From contig NZ_CP134228.1 of NCBI RefSeq assembly GCF_031656215.1, positions 4,483,001 through 4,547,000 on the forward strand: DNA of 64,000 bases, given 5' to 3'. The position numbers and the translations under genes are program-made. The notes under the pieces are model-generated. The model was given only the letters and a program-made list of their open reading frames with translations. It was not told the DNA's origin and did not search any database. The stretch's first letter is position 1. Each line of letters opens with the position of its first letter. The DNA comes from Mesorhizobium koreense. Its GTDB lineage: Bacteria; Pseudomonadota; Alphaproteobacteria; Rhizobiales; Rhizobiaceae. Positions 60,326 through 64,000 of this stretch are shown here, one piece after another.

Positions 60326-61411
60326 TCAGTTGACATATTTGCGATACGCCGCAGCCTGCTTCTCCGCCTCAGCCAGTTCCTTGTCGCCGAGCTTGATCTT
60401 GCCGACGAAGCTGTTGGTGAAAAGCGCATCACCGTTCGGCCTGACCGCACCATCTCCCACGCCATATTTCATGACCATGTCCAGCATGGTTTCGACCTTT
60501 TTAGGATCTGCGTAGCCAAGCCCGTGCTCTTTCACTTCCGGCACCAGATTGGTGAGATTGGTCAAGCCAAGCCCAACACGCGAATATTCCTTACCTGTCG
60601 AGGAGATGGCCACTTCGCTGTTGGCGCGAAGGAAAATATCGATCGATTCATCGAAATTCGTCATCGTAAAACGTATGGCTTCCATCGCACCATGCACGAA
60701 CGCTTCACAAAGAGCCGGGTCCTTCGCGAGGCGTTGCGGCTGCGTCGTTAGAGACTGGCCATAGAACTCGATGCCTGCGCTGCTGAAAAGCATGAAGCGG
60801 ACATCGGTGCCAAGCGGCACCAGGGACGGTATGGTGCTGGTGGCGAAAGCAGAAACCGCATCGACCTGCTTTGCCATGAGAGATCTCTCCCTGACCTTGC
60901 CGTCGACCTGAACGATATCGACCTTCTTCAGATCGAACCCGGCCTTGTCGGCATAGAGCGGCAGGAATGGATATTCGCCCGATGTCACGCTTGCGCCGAG
61001 CTTCTTGCCCTCAAGGTCCTTCGGCTTCTTGATAGGGGAATCCGCCAGCACACCGACTCCCATAAGCGCATCGTAGTTGATCTGGCCGATACAGGTAATC
61101 GGAAGCTTCTTGGCGGCCTGGATGATGACAGTCGGCGTTGCCGCCATGCCGAAGTCGAATGTGCCCGAACTGACGGCTTGTGCCGCCGATCCCGAACCGG
61201 AGCCGCGCGCGACGCTGACATCGAGCCCCGCATTCTTCCAGAAGCCCTTGTCCCGCGCGACATAGGCAAACAGGTTTGGTCCTTCGGGAATCCAGGAGGT
61301 GGTGAAACTGACCTTGGAGGCGGCGCGCGAAATGGACGGCATGGCAAGCGATGCGCCCAACGCTCCCGCGATGCCCAGCCCCTTAACAACCTCGCGACGT
61401 GAAATCGGCAT
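60326..61411 (-). CDS. ABC substrate-binding protein with twin-arginine signal
   Basis: A 361-residue periplasmic protein of the NMT1/SsuA type. The N-terminus MPISRREVVKGLGIAGALG has the twin-arginine pattern S-R-R-x-V, so export by Tat is likely, with a cleavage site near ISRAA. The mature part begins KVSFTTSWIPEGPNLFAYVA. The DLEGKKLGASVTSGEYPFLP block matches NitT/TauT binding proteins. It is the first gene of the minus-strand unit, followed by ATPase, small ORF, permease, GntR and unknown protein. The ligand is unknown. Confidence 0.87.
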   Translation of the reverse strand: MPISRREVVKGLGIAGALGASLAMPSISRAASKVSFTTSWIPEGPNLFAYVARDKGFWKNAGLDVSVARGSGSGSAAQAVSSGTFDFGMAATPTVIIQAAKKLPITCIGQINYDALMGVGVLADSPIKKPKDLEGKKLGASVTSGEYPFLPLYADKAGFDLKKVDIVQVDGKVRERSLMAKQVDAVSAFATSTIPSLVPLGTDVRFMLFSSAGIEFYGQSLTTQPQRLAKDPALCEAFVHGAMEAIRFTMTNFDESIDIFLRANSEVAISSTGKEYSRVGLGLTNLTNLVPEVKEHGLGYADPKKVETMLDMVMKYGVGDGAVRPNGDALFTNSFVGKIKLGDKELAEAEKQAAAYRKYVN

Positions 61412-61634
61412 GACAATTCCCCTTTGATGAAACGCGCTGACTTCCTGCAGCGCCTGGGCGGATGATTCCCTCTAACGGCATCAAGCGCAAGCCATATTAT
61501 GCAAAAATATGATTTCAGCATGCAAAATTATGCATTTTGGGATTTTTTAATCTGGAAGACGCTCATAATTTGTGCAAGCTAATGCGCATCGGACCGCCAT
61601 TTGCCTTCATACGGCATACAAAGGGAGCCTCAGC
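61412..61634. promoter_or_regulatory. Divergent promoter region with two tandem operator-like repeats
   Basis: The 223-base gap separates the importer unit from the aminotransferase unit. Two 16-base elements match at 13 of 16 positions: ATGCAAAAATATGATT (61499-61514) and ATGCAAAATTATGCAT (61520-61535). The second contains the dyad ATGCA-N6-TGCAT. Their starts are 21 bases apart, close to two helical turns, so a dimer of dimers could bind one face. A FCD-type GntR regulator is encoded in the importer unit. No other coding signal is seen here. Confidence 0.6.
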
Positions 61635-62768
61635 GTGAGACCTTTCGAGATTCGGAATGCCCATTTCGACCGCCTCGTGAACTCGTCGGATCTGCGCTGG
61701 ATGGGGCAGAACACCAACCACGCCACGCCGCATCCGGCGGTCCTCGCAGCGATGGAAAAATGCATCCGGGACGAGGAATTCCATATCTACGCGCCGCCGG
61801 CGGGATTGGAGGAACTGCGCCAGGGCATCATCGACGATCTTGGCCTGCAGGGCCTAAGCGCCCTCGTGTCCGATGGAGCCGTCGCCTCGCTCTATCATGC
61901 GTGCCACACGCTGCTGCGTTCCGGCGACGAGTTCATCACCACGGATCCGACGTGGAACTGGCCGATGGCGTTTGCCCGTTCCGTCGGGGCGAGCGTCAAA
62001 CAGATTCCGATCTACGGCGCGGAATATGGCTACAGACTCTCCCCCGAGCGTCTTGCCGCGGCCATCACCGACAAGACACGCATCATCTACCTGGTCGACC
62101 CCAACAATCCTCTGGGCACCGCCTGCACAGCGGATGAGATCGCGGCCATCGCCGCCATTGCGAAGAAGGCCGGGGCCTATCTGATCCACGACTGCACCTA
62201 TCGGCATTTTGCCTACCAGCATCATCTCGCAGCGCCGCTCTATCCGGAGCGCACGATCACAATCTACAGCTTCTCGAAGTGGCTGGGACTCGCCGGACTG
62301 CGCATTGGCGCCATCGTGGCGGACGCAGAAATCATAGATATGCTGGCCGCTTCGCCGCCGAACAATCTCGGTTCCAATATCCTGGCACAGCGTGCGGCGG
62401 TCGCCGGATTGGCGATAAGGGACGAATGGTTTCCGGCCGTTCTGTCCCAGCAGCGTGCGAATCAGACGCTGGTCAAGGTCGCCGCCGAGGCCATTTCGGG
62501 GCTGTCGATGCCCGTCTATCCCTCAAACGGAAACTTCGTGGTCGTCGAATGCAAGGGTGCCGGAATTGCGCCGGAGGCTCTCGTCGCGGCATTCCAGGAA
62601 AAAGGGATCATGATCCGTCAAGGCGCCTACCATACGCCCAATTTCGGCGACCAGTTCATCAAGATCAGCACCAGCGTACCAACGCACTGGGTCGAAGAAT
62701 TCGCGAGTCTGTTGCCGGAAATGGTCGCCCGCGCGCACGGCCGCAACGAAACCGTGAAGCTGTTTTGA
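61635..62768 (+). CDS. PLP-dependent aminotransferase, class I/II
   Basis: A 377-residue fold type I PLP enzyme. The family marks are DPNNPLGTAC (about 155-164), HDCTYRHFA and the Schiff-base lysine in SFSKWLGLAGLRIG (about 214-227). A conserved arginine for the substrate carboxylate probably lies near the C-terminus. I chose the GTG at 61635 with AAGGGAG about seven bases upstream; longer in-frame residues from 61572 are not family-like. It would transfer an amino group between an amino acid and a 2-oxoacid. It starts a plus-strand unit with an unusual SDR and an alpha/beta hydrolase. Confidence 0.87.
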   Translation: MRPFEIRNAHFDRLVNSSDLRWMGQNTNHATPHPAVLAAMEKCIRDEEFHIYAPPAGLEELRQGIIDDLGLQGLSALVSDGAVASLYHACHTLLRSGDEFITTDPTWNWPMAFARSVGASVKQIPIYGAEYGYRLSPERLAAAITDKTRIIYLVDPNNPLGTACTADEIAAIAAIAKKAGAYLIHDCTYRHFAYQHHLAAPLYPERTITIYSFSKWLGLAGLRIGAIVADAEIIDMLAASPPNNLGSNILAQRAAVAGLAIRDEWFPAVLSQQRANQTLVKVAAEAISGLSMPVYPSNGNFVVVECKGAGIAPEALVAAFQEKGIMIRQGAYHTPNFGDQFIKISTSVPTHWVEEFASLLPEMVARAHGRNETVKLF

Positions 62769-62804
62769 GCACGAGCGCCACCACAGGATACGAAGGAGAA
62801 CTTT

Positions 62805-63587
62805 ATGGATTTGGAGCTGACGGGGAAGACGGTACTCATTACCGGCGCATCTCAGGGAATTGGGGAGGGCCTGGCGCGCTCATTCGGCGATGAAGGTTGC
62901 GATCTTCATCTCGTCGCCCGGTCCAAGGATCGGCTGGATGCCATCAAGGCGGAGATCGTGGACGCCCACAAGGTCGACGTCACGGTTCATGCGATGGACC
63001 TTGCCGCACCTGGCGCCGTAGACCGTTTGATGGAGGCGGTCGGCGATATCGACATCCTCGTGAACAATGCCGGCGTCATCCCGAGCGGCAATCTGTGGGA
63101 CATTGACGAGCGGAAATGGCGCGACGGCTGGGAACTCAAGGTTCTGGGCTACATAAACCTCACACGTGCCGTCTATCCCCGCATGAAGGCGAGAGGCGGC
63201 GGCGTGATCATCAACAATATCGGAAATGGCGGCGAGGTGTTCGATCCGGACTACGTCGCCGGAACCACCGGCAATGCAAGCCTCATGGCTTTTACGCGCG
63301 CCATGGGAGGGCATTCGCTGAATGATAATATCCGCGTCGTCGGCGTCAATCCGGGCCCGGTCGACACGGATCGCATCTACAACATGCTCAAGAAGAGAGC
63401 CAAGGACTGGCTCGGCGACGAGGCGCGCTATAAGGAATTGCAGGAGCGGTATCCGCTCAAGCGCCCCGCACATCTGCATGAGATAACAGACCTGATCGTT
63501 TTCCTCGCATCCTATCGGTCGGGATATACGTCGGGCACCATCTTCACTGTCGACGGCGGCATCGCCTCGAGACGGTCGGTCATCTGA
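62805..63587 (+). CDS. SDR family protein lacking the YxxxK motif
   Basis: A 260-residue protein with a good cofactor motif TGASQGIG (13-20), NNAG (about 87-90) and the C-terminal TIFTVDGG. The usual catalytic Ser is Asn or Gly in INNIGNGG (about 136-143). The stretch aligned with YxxxK is GTTGN (153-157), inside VAGTTGNASLMAFTRAMG, so Tyr and Lys are both missing. A related SDR group with GSTGNAALMAFTRALG-like sequence exists, so this is probably a real subfamily with a different mechanism or a non-catalytic role. The ATG follows AAGGAG. Co-transcribed with an aminotransferase and a hydrolase. Confidence 0.85.
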   Translation: MDLELTGKTVLITGASQGIGEGLARSFGDEGCDLHLVARSKDRLDAIKAEIVDAHKVDVTVHAMDLAAPGAVDRLMEAVGDIDILVNNAGVIPSGNLWDIDERKWRDGWELKVLGYINLTRAVYPRMKARGGGVIINNIGNGGEVFDPDYVAGTTGNASLMAFTRAMGGHSLNDNIRVVGVNPGPVDTDRIYNMLKKRAKDWLGDEARYKELQERYPLKRPAHLHEITDLIVFLASYRSGYTSGTIFTVDGGIASRRSVI

Positions 63588-63596
63588 GGCGCGATC

Positions 63597-64000
63597 ATGA
63601 GCTTTGCCACGACCGATGACGGTGTGAATCTTTTTTTCGAAACGGCGGGCACCGGAACGCCTATCATCTTCGTGCACGAGTTCGGCGGCAGCCACTGGAG
63701 TTGGGAGCCGCAGCTCAACTACTTTTCGCGTCGCCATCGCTGCATCACATTCGCCGCCCGCGGTTATCCCCCATCCGAAATCCCCGCGGATGTGGAACAG
63801 TATTCGCAAGAGCGCGCCGCGGACGACGTTATCGCAGTACTCGATGCCACGGGGGTTGAGCGAGCGCATGTCATCGGTCTTTCCATGGGTGGGTTCGCCG
63901 CCCTCCACGTGGCCCTCAGAAATCCCGAAAGGGTCTTGTCCGTGCTGGCGGCGGGAACGGGATATGGCGCCGAAAAAGAGCACGAAGAGTATTTCCGAGG
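63597..64000 (+). CDS. Alpha/beta hydrolase (3' end outside the window)
   Basis: The first 134 codons of an alpha/beta hydrolase; the rest lies beyond the window. IIFVHEFGGSHWSW is the oxyanion region, where the usual HG is HE. VIGLSMGGFAALHVAL carries the nucleophile elbow G-L-S-M-G with Ser near 95. It begins nine bases after the SDR stop. It would cleave an ester, amide or C-C bond; the substrate cannot be inferred without the C-terminus. Confidence 0.82.
   Translation, partial: MSFATTDDGVNLFFETAGTGTPIIFVHEFGGSHWSWEPQLNYFSRRHRCITFAARGYPPSEIPADVEQYSQERAADDVIAVLDATGVERAHVIGLSMGGFAALHVALRNPERVLSVLAAGTGYGAEKEHEEYFR

Noticed and set aside
1-64000. Mobile elements, tRNA genes, CRISPR arrays and phage genes
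   Set aside because: No transposase or integrase motif, tRNA-like cloverleaf or regularly spaced repeat was found on reading the window.

Overview
The window looks like part of a large replicon (chromosome, chromid or megaplasmid) of a Hyphomicrobiales (rhizobial) alphaproteobacterium. This rests on the high G+C, the many UgpC-type sugar importers, the NitT/TauT-type importers, the non-phosphorylative sugar-acid enzymes and the dense catabolic operons beside their own LacI, GntR, IclR or LysR regulators. I see no rRNA, tRNA, CRISPR array, insertion sequence or phage gene. It reads as one long catabolic region with six binding-protein-dependent importers and one MFS exporter.

Layout. (1) 0.2-9.1 kb, plus strand: two linked units that share a TTCG/CGAA operator-like motif. 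The first holds an FMN reductase, a citryl-CoA-lyase-like protein, a class III CoA-transferase and LigB+LigA extradiol dioxygenase subunits. The second holds an SsuABC/TauABC-like importer, an amidohydrolase and a DoxX protein. (2) 9.3-11.7 kb: a DHA2 MFS exporter divergent from a LysR regulator. (3) 11.8-15.7 kb: a formylglycine sulfatase and a GMC oxidoreductase. (4) 16.1-29.7 kb: a LacI regulon in three transcription units, each headed by a TGTAAYCGRTTACA-type palindrome. It has a YihV-like PfkB kinase, a LacD-type aldolase, a sugar ABC importer, a Gfo/Idh oxidoreductase, a YdjC-type deacetylase, a FucI-like isomerase, a hydroxyacid dehydrogenase, a NagB-like deaminase/isomerase, a small membrane-anchored protein and a decayed ABC ATPase relic. 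(5) 29.7-40.3 kb: two divergent units around a GntR gene encode a complete non-phosphorylative sugar-acid route (SDR dehydrogenase, SMP-30 lactonase, IlvD/Edd-type and DgoD-type dehydratases, HpcH aldolase) with its own importer. (6) 40.3-47.8 kb: a sulfolactate cluster with ComC-like and SlcC-like dehydrogenases, a fused TctAB/TctC transporter, SuyB, SuyA and a HutC-type GntR regulator. (7) 47.9-57.3 kb: a Dpp/Gsi-type peptide importer with gamma-glutamyltransferase and an M20 peptidase, divergent from an IclR gene. (8) 57.3-64 kb: a second NitT/TauT-like importer with a FCD-GntR regulator, a 46-codon ORF and an unknown protein, divergent from an aminotransferase, an SDR lacking the YxxxK motif, and an alpha/beta hydrolase cut by the window end.

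Most interesting are the three-operator LacI regulon of unknown substrate, the possible CoA-dependent ring-cleavage pathway at the left end, and the sulfolactate cluster lacking an adjacent sulfite exporter. Functions are called from motifs and family knowledge only; no database search was run.
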